Notes: generated by a model from the sequence alone, not told the origin. A DNA stretch of 7,041 nt from Pseudomonadota bacterium (GCA_023434425.1 JAEYSS010000189.1:1-7041), one strand, 5' to 3'. Shown: positions 1-5,819, counted from the stretch's first letter. Numbers and translations are program-made.

Positions 1-461
1 GGAATGCGGCCATCGATCACATTGACCACGCCGCCAATGGCCGACGAGCCATAGAGCAGGGTGGAGGGACCGCGCAGCACTTCGACGCGCTGCGCGCCGC
101 CCATCGGCGCGGCCACTGCATGATCGGGGCTGACGGTGGCGGCATCGAACGTGTCGATGCCGTTTTCCATGATGCGCACGCGCGGTCCGCCCTGGCCGCG
201 GATGATCGGCCGGCCGGCGCCGGGACCGAAGGCGGTCGACGACACGCCCGGCAGGCCCTGCAGGGTTTCGCCCAGCGTCGCCGCCCGGCGGCGGTTGAGG
301 TCTTCGCCGCTCAGCAGACTGCTGCCCTCGACCAGATCGGCATGGCGGGTTTCGAGCGGCGCGGTGACGACGACCGGTGGCAAGGTCGTTTCCTGGGCGT
401 GAAGGCAGACGGGCAGAAGAAAACTGCCGAGCAGCAAACTGCTACGGAAAACAGACGACAT
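1..461 (-). CDS. TonB-dependent outer-membrane receptor, ZnuD-like (partial, N-terminal part)
   Basis: The N-terminal 153 residues of an outer-membrane receptor that would import a metal or chelate using TonB energy; the barrel lies beyond the left edge. Residues 1-22 form a signal peptide (basic start, leucine-rich core, likely cut after LHA). LPPVVVTAP at 27-35 is a TonB box. The plug domain follows: TLGETLQGLPGV (62-73), RPIIRGQGG (84-92), SPDHA (111-115), RVEVLRGPSTLLYG (125-138) and GGVVNVIDGRIP (143-154). The SPDHA element with LRGPxTLLY and a closing DGxIP is typical of ZnuD-type zinc receptors, as I recall that family; substrate identity is therefore an inference. The ATG at 461 is preceded by a weak G-rich stretch (GGGGG). 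The two Zur-like boxes 20 bases upstream support a zinc role. Copper or haem receptors of related plug type are alternatives. Confidence 0.88.
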   Translation of the reverse strand, partial: MSSVFRSSLLLGSFLLPVCLHAQETTLPPVVVTAPLETRHADLVEGSSLLSGEDLNRRRAATLGETLQGLPGVSSTAFGPGAGRPIIRGQGGPRVRIMENGIDTFDAATVSPDHAVAAPMGGAQRVEVLRGPSTLLYGSSAIGGVVNVIDGRI

Positions 462-480
462 GCGGACCCCCGGAAAGAGA

Positions 481-510
481 ATGTTACTCTATAACGTTAT
501 AAAGTAACAT
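481..510. promoter_or_regulatory. Double Zur-like operator upstream of the TonB receptor
   Basis: A 30-bp palindrome with only one mismatched base pair (positions 489/502), centred on ATAACGTTAT. It divides into two abutting 13-mers, GTTACTCTATAAC (483-495) and GTTATAAAGTAAC (496-508). Each fits GTTA-Y-NNN-R-TAAC, close to the Zur box core known from proteobacteria (TGTTATA-N-TATAACA). It ends 20 bases before the receptor start codon, the expected place for a repressor. Two boxes back to back suggest cooperative binding of two dimers. The palindrome is directly visible; assignment to Zur rests on box similarity and the ZnuD-like target. Another Fur-family regulator is the main alternative. 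Confidence 0.7.
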
Positions 511-540
511 TGCCGTGCGCAAGGGTTGGCGGCGGGTATA
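496..540 (-). promoter_or_regulatory. Candidate promoter region of the TonB receptor gene
   Basis: Two -10 candidates read on the minus strand. TATAAC (496-501) lies inside the operator and has a -35-like TTGCGC at 517-522 with a short 15-base spacer. TATACC (535-540) has the same GCTATACC context as the candidate his promoter but no good -35. The first places the operator on the promoter and the second places it just downstream of the start point. Either is compatible with repression. The exact start site cannot be decided from sequence. Confidence 0.3.
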
Positions 541-577
541 GCCGGACAATAACTTCAATAAGTTAGTGAGATACTGG

Positions 578-704
578 ATCCCTGCTTTCGCGGGGATGAC
601 GATTTATAGCTCGCCCGTCATGGCCGGGCTTGTGCCGGCCATCCACGCCTTTTCTGCGTGTTGCAGGCAAGGCGTAGATGCCCGGAACGAGTCCGGGCAT
701 GACG
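578..704. repeat. Dispersed-type intergenic palindromic repeat with nested hairpins
   Basis: Three hairpin units lie between the HIT gene and the receptor. Unit one (578-597) pairs ATCCCTGC with GCGGGGAT around a TTTC loop, with one G-U pair. Units two (616-649) and three (671-704) are inverted copies of one another, 28 of 34 positions matching. Each also folds on itself: ATGGCCGG/CCGGCCAT (620-627/635-642) and ATGCCCGG/CCGGGCAT (678-685/693-700). The text resembles the high-copy GGATCCC...GGGGATGACG and GTCATGGCCGGGC intergenic repeats I know from many alphaproteobacterial genomes. It starts 32 bases beyond the HIT stop codon, so the transcript could end or be processed here, but no long U tract follows. 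Genome copy number cannot be seen from one window. Confidence 0.7.
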
Positions 705-736
705 ATGTGAATTAACCCGCCGGGCCCTGCCCGATC

Positions 737-1111
737 TTACTCGCCGTCCCACTTCAGCATCCGCCCCAGCGGGCGCCCGCCGAAGATGTGGACATGCAGA
801 TGCGGCACTTCCTGGTTGGCGTTGACGCCGCAGTTGCTGAGCAGGCGATAGCCATCGGCATCGACGCCGACCTTGCGCGCCGTGTCGCCGATCGCTTTCA
901 CGTAATCGGCAATTTCGGCATCCGACGCCTTGGCCGAGAAATCGTCGAAGCCGACATAGGCGCCCTTGGGGATCACCAGCACATGCACCGGCGACAGCGG
1001 GTTGATGTCGTGGAAGGCGAGGCTGTGCGCGGTCTCGTGCACCTTCTTGCACGGAATCTCGCCGCGCAGGATTTTCGCAAAGATGTTGTTGCTGTCGTAG
1101 GCGGCAGCCAT
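737..1111 (-). CDS. HIT-family (HinT-like) nucleotide-binding protein
   Basis: A 124-residue histidine triad protein of the HinT/PKCI branch. These are small cytoplasmic dimers that hydrolyse purine nucleoside phosphoramidates such as adenylated lysine. The catalytic triad HLHVHIF has H104, H106 and H108 and is followed by GGRPLGRM and the C-terminal tryptophan (W121) typical of HinT. The N-terminal stretch NNIFAKILRGEIPCKKV (8-24) and HVLVIPKG (43-50) are family hallmarks, and the length is normal. ATG at 1111 has GGGAGAG about eight bases ahead. The gene is last in the his operon, 27 bases after hisE. A HIT gene after hisE is common in alphaproteobacteria; no direct role in histidine synthesis is established, so the link may only be shared transcription. 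Confidence 0.95.
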   Translation of the reverse strand: MAAAYDSNNIFAKILRGEIPCKKVHETAHSLAFHDINPLSPVHVLVIPKGAYVGFDDFSAKASDAEIADYVKAIGDTARKVGVDADGYRLLSNCGVNANQEVPHLHVHIFGGRPLGRMLKWDGE

Positions 1112-1138
1112 CGCTGGTCTCTCCCGGATTGACTCGGA

Positions 1139-1468
1139 TTACGTAAGCTGGCGGGCTTTCTTTTCCTCGATGCCCGAGAGGCCTTCGCGGCGGCGCAGCT
1201 CGGCGCGCACATCCTCGATGGTCACGCCGCATTCGGCCCAGAGCACCAGCAGGTGAAAGACCAGGTCGGCGCTTTCGGAAATGACTTCCTCGCGGGTCTC
1301 GGCGACGGCGGCAATCGCCAGCTCGACGGCTTCCTCGCCCATCTTCTGCGCGATCTTGGCGCGGCCCTTGGCGAAAAGTTTCGCGGTATGCGACACGGCC
1401 GGATCGCCGCCCTTGCGCGACTTGATCGTCTCGTACAGCCGTTCCAGCGTATCGCGGTTCTCGCTCAT
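1139..1468 (-). CDS. hisE: Phosphoribosyl-ATP pyrophosphatase
   Basis: A 109-residue cytoplasmic enzyme that removes pyrophosphate from phosphoribosyl-ATP to give phosphoribosyl-AMP, step 2 of histidine synthesis. It belongs to the all-alpha MazG-like superfamily. The Mg-binding acidic residues are visible as GEEAVE (E45, E46, E49) and ESAD (E65, D68), followed by the helix LVFHLLVLW (69-77). KGRAKIAQKMGEE (34-46) is the HisE signature. It is the stand-alone form, not fused to HisI, as is usual in alphaproteobacteria. ATG at 1468 has a strong ribosome site, AGGGAGG. The gap from hisF is 18 bases. The partner hisI is not in the window. Confidence 0.97.
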   Translation of the reverse strand: MSENRDTLERLYETIKSRKGGDPAVSHTAKLFAKGRAKIAQKMGEEAVELAIAAVAETREEVISESADLVFHLLVLWAECGVTIEDVRAELRRREGLSGIEEKKARQLT

Positions 1469-1486
1469 CGCCGTTTTGCCTCCCTC

Positions 1487-2248
1487 TTACAGCCGTACCG
1501 GAATACCGGCAGCGGCCATGTGCTGTTTCGCTTCGCCGATGCTATGCCGGCCGAAGTGGAAAATCGAGGCTGCCAGCACCGCCGAAGCATGGCCTTTGGC
1601 GACACCATCGACAAAGTGATCCAGATTGCCGACGCCGCCCGAGGCGACAACGGGGATGTTGATGGCGTCGGCCACCGAACGCGTGAGGTCGAGATCGAAG
1701 CCTTTTTCGGTGCCGTCGCGGTCCATCGAGGTCAGCAGGATTTCGCCGGCACCATACTCCGCCATCCGCTTCGCCCACTCGACTACATCGAGCCCGGTGC
1801 CCTTGCGGCCGCCATGGGTGAAGACTTCCCACTTTCCGGGGGAAACCTGGCGCGCATCGATACCGACCACCACGCACTGGCTGCCGAATTTCTCGGCCGC
1901 CTCGCGCACGAATTCCGGCCGGCTGACCGCAGCAGTGTTGATCGAGGTCTTGTCGGCGCCAGCGAGCAATAATTTACGCACGTCGTCCACCGTGCGCACG
2001 CCGCCGCCGACAGTGAGCGGCATGAAGCAGCGTTCGGCGGTGCGCGCCACCACGTCGAACAGCGTGTCGCGCGCCTCCGACGAGGCCGTGATATCGAGGA
2101 AGGTGAGTTCGTCGGCGCCGGCGGCGTCATAAATCGCCGCCTGCTCGACCGGATCGCCGGCATCGCGCAGGTTGACGAAGTTCACGCCTTTGACGACGCG
2201 GCCGTCTTTCACGTCGAGGCAGGGAATGATGCGGACCTTGAGAGACAT
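1487..2248 (-). CDS. hisF: Imidazole glycerol phosphate synthase, cyclase subunit
   Basis: A 253-residue (beta-alpha)8 barrel. With HisH it converts PRFAR and ammonia to imidazole glycerol phosphate and AICAR, step 5 of histidine synthesis. The N terminus KVRIIPCLDVKDGRVVKG carries catalytic D12, and VVVGIDA carries D131, the second catalytic aspartate. Phosphate-binding loops appear as VGGGVR (80-85) and VASGGVGN (201-208), with LLTSMDRDGT at 171-180. Length is normal. The reading frame stays open to 2326, but the conserved start MSLKVRIIP fixes ATG at 2248. An AGGA overlaps the TAG stop of the preceding gene and serves as its ribosome site, which makes translational coupling likely. The preceding gene is the unknown 115-residue protein rather than hisA. 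Confidence 0.98.
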   Translation of the reverse strand: MSLKVRIIPCLDVKDGRVVKGVNFVNLRDAGDPVEQAAIYDAAGADELTFLDITASSEARDTLFDVVARTAERCFMPLTVGGGVRTVDDVRKLLLAGADKTSINTAAVSRPEFVREAAEKFGSQCVVVGIDARQVSPGKWEVFTHGGRKGTGLDVVEWAKRMAEYGAGEILLTSMDRDGTEKGFDLDLTRSVADAINIPVVASGGVGNLDHFVDGVAKGHASAVLAASIFHFGRHSIGEAKQHMAAAGIPVRL

Positions 2249-2258
2249 GGGATGTGTC

Positions 2259-2606
2259 CTAAAGCAGCAGCGCGGCAAGGCGACGGGCCAGCGGATGACT
2301 GTCCTGCAGATCGGCCAGTTCGGCATTGATCACGTCGAGCAGGCCAAACGTCTGCGTCGCGCCATCCATCCAGGGCCGCGAAAAGGACAGCGACTGGATG
2401 ACGATACGGCCGTCGCGGTCCTCGTAATTGCCGCGCAGCTCTAATGGATGCTCCTCGCCCGCCAGCAACAGCGTGGCGGAAATCGCATGCGTGCGCCGGT
2501 CGATGGCGACGCGGTCGACCTTGGCCCAGTCGAGCTGCTGCCGGTCGAAAACCAGTCGTGCCACCTTGGTCGCCATCCAGCCGGTCGCCTTATCGAGAAT
2601 CGCCAT
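2259..2606 (-). CDS. Uncharacterised 115-residue protein between hisA and hisF
   Basis: I do not recognise this protein. It is 115 residues, has no signal peptide, and has no hydrophobic stretch long enough to be a clear membrane span. Residues 1-20 are basic and amphipathic. The centre (about 31-77) alternates polar and apolar residues, suggesting a beta sheet: RVAIDRRTHAISATLLLAG, then PLELRGNYEDRDGRIVIQSLSF. The end (88-115) looks helical and closes in ARRLAALLL. Codon use is like the neighbours. It lies 10 bases after hisA and 10 before hisF, so it is clearly co-transcribed. No good ribosome site precedes ATG 2606, suggesting re-initiation after hisA. The ATG at 2613 is out of frame. The open frame, tight spacing and natural composition support a real gene; function is unknown. 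Confidence 0.8.
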   Translation of the reverse strand: MAILDKATGWMATKVARLVFDRQQLDWAKVDRVAIDRRTHAISATLLLAGEEHPLELRGNYEDRDGRIVIQSLSFSRPWMDGATQTFGLLDVINAELADLQDSHPLARRLAALLL

Positions 2607-2616
2607 ATCGCATGGG

Positions 2617-3354
2617 TTATGCTGCTTCTTTCAGTGCTGCGGCCGGATCGATGCGGCCGTCATACAGGGCGCGGCCGAGGATCGCGCCATCGATGGCGGC
2701 GCCGTTGGCGGCTTCATGCCGGAGCGCGACGAGATCCTCGATGCCGGCGAGGCCGCCCGAGGCGATCACAGGGATCGGCACGGCGCGCGCCAGCGCAGCG
2801 GTGGCCGCGACATTGACGCCCTTGAGCAGGCCGTCGCGGTCGATATCGGTGTAGACGATGGCGGCGACGCCGGCATCGACGAATTTCCTGGCCAGATCGA
2901 TGGCATCGAGATCGCTGGCCTCGGCCCAGCCTTCGACCGCCACGCGGCCGGCGCGGGCATCGATGCCGACCACCACGCGCCCGGGCCAGCGCTTCGCCGC
3001 CGCCTTCACCAGATCGGGATTGCGCACGGCAATGGTGCCGAGAATCACGCGGCTGATGCCGGCGTCGAGCCAGCTTTCGATGGTGGCTTCGTCGCGGATG
3101 CCCCCGCCGAGCTGGATCGGCAGCGTGATCGCCGCGCGGATCGCCTTCACGGCGGCGACATTGGCCGGCTTGCCGGCAAAAGCGCCGTCGAGATCGACGA
3201 GATGCAGATATCTGAAGCCTGCCGCTTCCCACTGTCGGGCCTGGGCTGCCGGATCCTTGTTGAAGACGGTAACTCGGTCCATGTCGCCCTGCTGCAGGCG
3301 CACGCATTCGCCATTCTTCAGGTCGATGGCCGGATACAGATTGAGCGCGCTCAT
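2617..3354 (-). CDS. hisA: ProFAR isomerase (phosphoribosylformimino-5-aminoimidazole carboxamide ribotide isomerase)
   Basis: A 245-residue (beta-alpha)8 barrel that opens the ribose ring of ProFAR to give PRFAR, step 4 of histidine synthesis, which HisHF then uses. The N terminus LYPAIDLKNGECVRLQQGD carries catalytic D11 and VVVGIDAR carries D132, with YTDIDRDG at 168-175. Phosphate loops are GGGIRD (83-88) and ASGGLAG (198-204). Length is standard. The frame is open far upstream (to 3816), but MSALNLYPAIDL is the family start. ATG 3354 overlaps the stop of the GNAT gene as ATGA, so translation is probably coupled. Like hisF it has the two-fold half-barrel pattern expected of these paralogues. 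Confidence 0.98.
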   Translation of the reverse strand: MSALNLYPAIDLKNGECVRLQQGDMDRVTVFNKDPAAQARQWEAAGFRYLHLVDLDGAFAGKPANVAAVKAIRAAITLPIQLGGGIRDEATIESWLDAGISRVILGTIAVRNPDLVKAAAKRWPGRVVVGIDARAGRVAVEGWAEASDLDAIDLARKFVDAGVAAIVYTDIDRDGLLKGVNVAATAALARAVPIPVIASGGLAGIEDLVALRHEAANGAAIDGAILGRALYDGRIDPAAALKEAA

Positions 3355-3896
3355 TCGTCCACCAGGGTCTTGGAATAGAAATAGCCGTCGATATAGACGC
3401 CATCGACAAAGGCATAGCGCGGCTTGGTGCCCCAGCGCCGGTAACCGGCGCCTTCGGCGAGCTGGATCGCCGCCTGCTGGGTGGCGCGCATGTCGAGGTC
3501 GATCTGGCGGTAGCCGCCCTCGCGCGCGGTGTCTTCCGCCAGCCGGATCAGGCCGCGGGCAAGGCCGTGGCCGCGCGCCTCGGGCGCGATGAAGAAGGAG
3601 GTGATCTGCGCCGAATGCGCCTGCGCCTCGTTGTTCGGCGGCGGCCGCAGCAGCTGGCTGGAGCCGACCACCGCGCCATTCAGCCTGGCGATGAACAGAT
3701 CGCGCTGCGGCATCAGCAGCACACCGCGCCAGTAGCGGTCCAGCACCGTGCGCGACGGCACCTTGAGCCAGCCGAAACCGTTGCCGTCGAGGATCGCTTT
3801 CTCGGCGGCATCGCACAGCTCGTCGAGATCGTCGTCGTTCAGCGCCTCGACCTTTTCGATCACGGCATTCGGCGCGGTCGTCTTCATCGTATTCAT
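3351..3896 (-). CDS. GNAT-family N-acetyltransferase
   Basis: A 181-residue protein with the acetyl-CoA-binding GNAT fold. Motif A is SFFIAPEARGHGLARGLIRLA, with the pyrophosphate-binding RGHGLA at about 108-113. It is preceded by the strand LFIARLNGAVVGSSQLL (67-83) and followed by a motif-B region AIQLAEGAGYRRWG (143-156). The C terminus (YAFVDGVYIDGYFYSKTL) is a normal GNAT closing strand pair. Substrate cannot be told from sequence. I chose ATG 3896 because GGGTG lies about eight bases ahead; TTG 3908 and ATG 3887 are other in-frame options. It follows hisH by 38 bases and its stop overlaps the hisA start (ATGA), so its product is made in step with HisA. Whether it acts on a histidine-pathway compound, a protein or something unrelated is unknown. 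Confidence 0.88.
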   Translation of the reverse strand: MNTMKTTAPNAVIEKVEALNDDDLDELCDAAEKAILDGNGFGWLKVPSRTVLDRYWRGVLLMPQRDLFIARLNGAVVGSSQLLRPPPNNEAQAHSAQITSFFIAPEARGHGLARGLIRLAEDTAREGGYRQIDLDMRATQQAAIQLAEGAGYRRWGTKPRYAFVDGVYIDGYFYSKTLVDE

Positions 3897-3928
3897 GCCT
3901 GCACCCAAATCGACTGACTTAAAGACAC

Positions 3929-3947
3929 CTGGCGTCAGGGACGCCAG
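3929..3947 (-). other. Hairpin overlapping the hisH stop codon
   Basis: CTGGCGTC (3929-3936) pairs perfectly with GACGCCAG (3940-3947) around a three-base loop. On the mRNA it spans the last codons and TGA stop of hisH and is followed by GTGTCTTTAAG, which is only weakly U-rich. It lies at the widest gap inside the operon (38 bases, ahead of the GNAT gene). It may lower read-through, protect the 3' end of an upstream transcript, or be chance in GC-rich DNA. Confidence 0.4.
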
Positions 3948-4582
3948 CGCAGGAAATTGGCCAGCAGACGTAAGCCCGTGGCCTGGCTCTTTTCCGGATG
4001 GAACTGCGTACCGACCATGTTGTCGCGACCGATCGCCGCCAGCACCGGGCCGCCATAGTCGGTTTCGGCCAGGACATGGCCGCGGTCGCGCGCGACGAAA
4101 TGATAGCTGTGCACGAAATAGGCGTGATCGCCCGGGCTGAGTCCGGACAGCACCGGATGCTGCGGCTGGCGTAAGTACAGCTGGTTCCAGCCCATATGCG
4201 GAATCTTCAGCGCCGGATCGGCGGGCTTCAACAGTTCGACGGCGCCGTCGATCCAGCCCAGGCCTTTATGCTCGCCATGTTCGCGGCCCACGGTGGCCAT
4301 CAGCTGCATGCCGACGCAGATGCCGAGAAAGGGTTTCGCCCTTGCGATCACCTGGTCGTTCAGCGCCTCGATCATGCCGTCCAGGCTGCTCAGCCCGCGA
4401 TAGCAGTCGGCAAAGGCGCCGACGCCGGGCAGCACGATGGCATCGGCGGCGGTGACGTCACCGGTCTTCGCCGTCACCTTCAGATCGAGCGCGATGGCGT
4501 TCTCATCGGCGGCGCGCTGGATCGCCTTGGCGGCGGAGCGCAGGTTGCCGGAGCCGTAATCGATCAGGGCGACGCGGGTCAT
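3935..4582 (-). CDS. hisH: Imidazole glycerol phosphate synthase, glutaminase subunit
   Basis: A 215-residue class I (triad) glutamine amidotransferase. It releases ammonia from glutamine and passes it through the HisF barrel for step 5 of histidine synthesis. The nucleophile is C89 in FLGICVGMQLM, and the rest of the triad is H195 and E197 in TQFHPEKSQ. The N terminus VALIDYGSGNLRS (4-16), LPGVGAFADC (51-60) and PHMGWN (128-133) are HisH hallmarks. Length is normal. The frame continues upstream (to 4978), but MTRVALIDYG is the family start, and ATG 4582 has a purine-rich GAGGGGGG about six bases ahead. It is 14 bases after the DUF2628 gene. Its partner hisF is three genes downstream, separated by the GNAT gene, hisA and the unknown gene. 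Confidence 0.98.
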   Translation of the reverse strand: MTRVALIDYGSGNLRSAAKAIQRAADENAIALDLKVTAKTGDVTAADAIVLPGVGAFADCYRGLSSLDGMIEALNDQVIARAKPFLGICVGMQLMATVGREHGEHKGLGWIDGAVELLKPADPALKIPHMGWNQLYLRQPQHPVLSGLSPGDHAYFVHSYHFVARDRGHVLAETDYGGPVLAAIGRDNMVGTQFHPEKSQATGLRLLANFLRWRP

Positions 4583-4596
4583 AGCAGCCCCCCTCT

Positions 4597-5064
4597 TCAC
4601 AGCAATCTGGGGAAAGCATCGGCGCCGCGCGACGCCACCGGCAGGATCGGTGGCGCGAAAGCCTGCGGCTGCGGCACCGTCACGCGCGCATCGGCGCGGC
4701 GGTTGCGGATATAGAGATCCTCGGCATCGACGGCGGCCTCGGCGCGCAGCACGGCGACCAGACGCCAGCCGCGCCGTTCCAGCGTCCAGCGCCGGTAGTC
4801 GGCGGCGCTGAGCCCGATCAGCAGGCTGACTGCAAGGCCAATCGCTGTGGCGGCCGGCTCGGCGATATCGCCCAGCGCAAAGGCAATGCCGAGCGCGACG
4901 CTGAACAGAATATAGAGCGCGAAGCCGAGCCAGAGCCGGTGCCACAGCAGCCACAGGAGCGGCGCGATTGCCGCCCACCAGCGGAAACCAGATGCAATCG
5001 CCAACACTTCTGCGTCGCCGCCGGCGGTCTGCGCGGGGCGCTCATGGATGGTGTAAAATCGCAT
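4597..5064 (-). CDS. DUF2628-family inner-membrane protein
   Basis: A 155-residue membrane protein of unknown function that I assign to DUF2628. It opens MRFYTIHERP, followed by an aromatic-rich segment FRWWAAIAPLLWLLWHRLWL (27-46), the recognisable core of the family. Membrane segments are visible at about 30-45, 46-64 and 70-86, followed by a basic cytoplasmic-type stretch (RRWTLERRGWRLVAVLRAEA, 91-110) and a proline-rich tail (129-145). DUF2628 genes between hisB and hisH are a known arrangement in alphaproteobacteria, but no biochemical role is established. ATG 5064 is nine bases after the hisB stop, with GAGG in that gap as the ribosome site, so it is translated with hisB. Confidence 0.88.
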   Translation of the reverse strand: MRFYTIHERPAQTAGGDAEVLAIASGFRWWAAIAPLLWLLWHRLWLGFALYILFSVALGIAFALGDIAEPAATAIGLAVSLLIGLSAADYRRWTLERRGWRLVAVLRAEAAVDAEDLYIRNRRADARVTVPQPQAFAPPILPVASRGADAFPRLL

Positions 5065-5073
5065 GAACGCCTC

Positions 5074-5664
5074 TTAGAGCTTGCCCTTGGTCGACGGCAC
5101 CGCATGCGGGCTGCGGGCGTCGAGCGTAATGGCGTGTCGCAATGCGCGCGCGACGCCCTTGTAGCAGGACTCGACGATATGGTGGTTGTTCTCACCATAG
5201 AGGTTCTCGACATGGAGCGTGATGCCGGCATTCTGCGCGAAGGCCTGGAACCACTCCTTGAACAGCTCGGTGTCCATGTCGCCCAGCTTGGGCTTGGAGA
5301 AATTCACCTTCCAGATCAGATACGGGCGGTTCGACACGTCCATGGCGACGCGGGTCAGCGTCTCGTCCATCGGGATCAGCGCATCGGCGTAGCGGGTGAT
5401 GCCCTTGCGGTCGCCCAGCGCCTTCGACACGGCTTCGCCGATGGCGATGCCGGTATCTTCGGTCAGGTGGTGGAAATCGATATGGATGTCGCCCTTGGCC
5501 TGGACCTCGAGGTCGATCAGGCTGTGCCGCGAAAGCTGCTCGAGCATATGGTCGAGGAAACCGACCCCGGTCGACACCTTGTAGGTGCCCTGACCGTCGA
5601 GGTCGAGCTTGACCGAAATCTCGGTTTCGTTGGTTTTCCGCGCAACGCTGGCCGTACGGGCCAT
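5074..5664 (-). CDS. hisB: Imidazoleglycerol-phosphate dehydratase
   Basis: A 196-residue enzyme that dehydrates imidazole glycerol phosphate to imidazole acetol phosphate, step 6 of histidine synthesis. It is a Mn-dependent 24-mer in known cases. It is the monofunctional form, without the phosphatase domain of the enterobacterial enzyme. Signatures are GVGFLDHMLEQLSRHS (33-48), DFHHLTEDTGI (63-73; metal ligands H65, H66 and E69), and ENNHHIVES (158-166; H161, H162, E165). It ends in the family tail STKGKL. ATG 5664 has a textbook AAGGAG about nine bases upstream, set in a hairpin loop. It is the first gene of the operon, with a candidate promoter at 5729-5757. Confidence 0.98.
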   Translation of the reverse strand: MARTASVARKTNETEISVKLDLDGQGTYKVSTGVGFLDHMLEQLSRHSLIDLEVQAKGDIHIDFHHLTEDTGIAIGEAVSKALGDRKGITRYADALIPMDETLTRVAMDVSNRPYLIWKVNFSKPKLGDMDTELFKEWFQAFAQNAGITLHVENLYGENNHHIVESCYKGVARALRHAITLDARSPHAVPSTKGKL

Positions 5665-5685
5665 GGACGCTCTCCTTCTGCGTCC
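5665..5685 (-). promoter_or_regulatory. Hairpin that presents the hisB ribosome binding site
   Basis: In the hisB leader, GGACGC (5680-5685 on the minus strand) pairs perfectly with GCGTCC (5665-5670) across a nine-base loop that contains the Shine-Dalgarno AAGGAG (5672-5677). The stem directly abuts the ATG at 5664. The loop leaves the site exposed, but the stem may compete with ribosome entry. The pairing is visible; any regulatory effect is inference. Confidence 0.45.
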
Positions 5686-5728
5686 CCGTTCACTGCCGGA
5701 CTGAAAGCACCCGGCCGGGGTCGGGCGC

Positions 5729-5757
5729 GGTATAGCAGGAACCGGCCGCGTTGCCTA
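5729..5757 (-). promoter_or_regulatory. Candidate promoter of the his operon
   Basis: Read on the minus strand, TAGGCA (5752-5757, four of six matches to TTGACA) is followed after 17 bases by TATACC (5729-5734), with an extended -10 TGC just ahead. Transcription would start near 5722, giving a leader of about 58 bases. The leader contains a CCCGGCCGGG palindrome (5710-5719). It has no ATG and no run of histidine codons, so classical histidine attenuation is not supported. Confidence 0.45.
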
Positions 5758-5819
5758 CCTTGCTTTTGCCGGGCCGCGAGCCGGTTTTTCCGGTGCTTCT
5801 CCGGGATTTAGCGCGGTTT

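Noticed and set aside
120..494. Open frames on the plus strand across the left edge
   Set aside because: They are antisense to the TonB receptor, which has a signal peptide, TonB box and plug motifs on the minus strand; their own translations have shadow-like Arg/Ala-rich composition.
2428..3378. Long plus-strand open frame of 316 codons opposite hisA
   Set aside because: It is antisense to hisA, which is certain. Long antisense frames are expected in GC-rich genes, and the translation has no domain pattern.
4939..5811. Plus-strand frame of 290 codons opposite hisB and the his promoter
   Set aside because: It runs across hisB and its control region in antisense, with no ribosome site or motif; it is a shadow of a well-supported gene.
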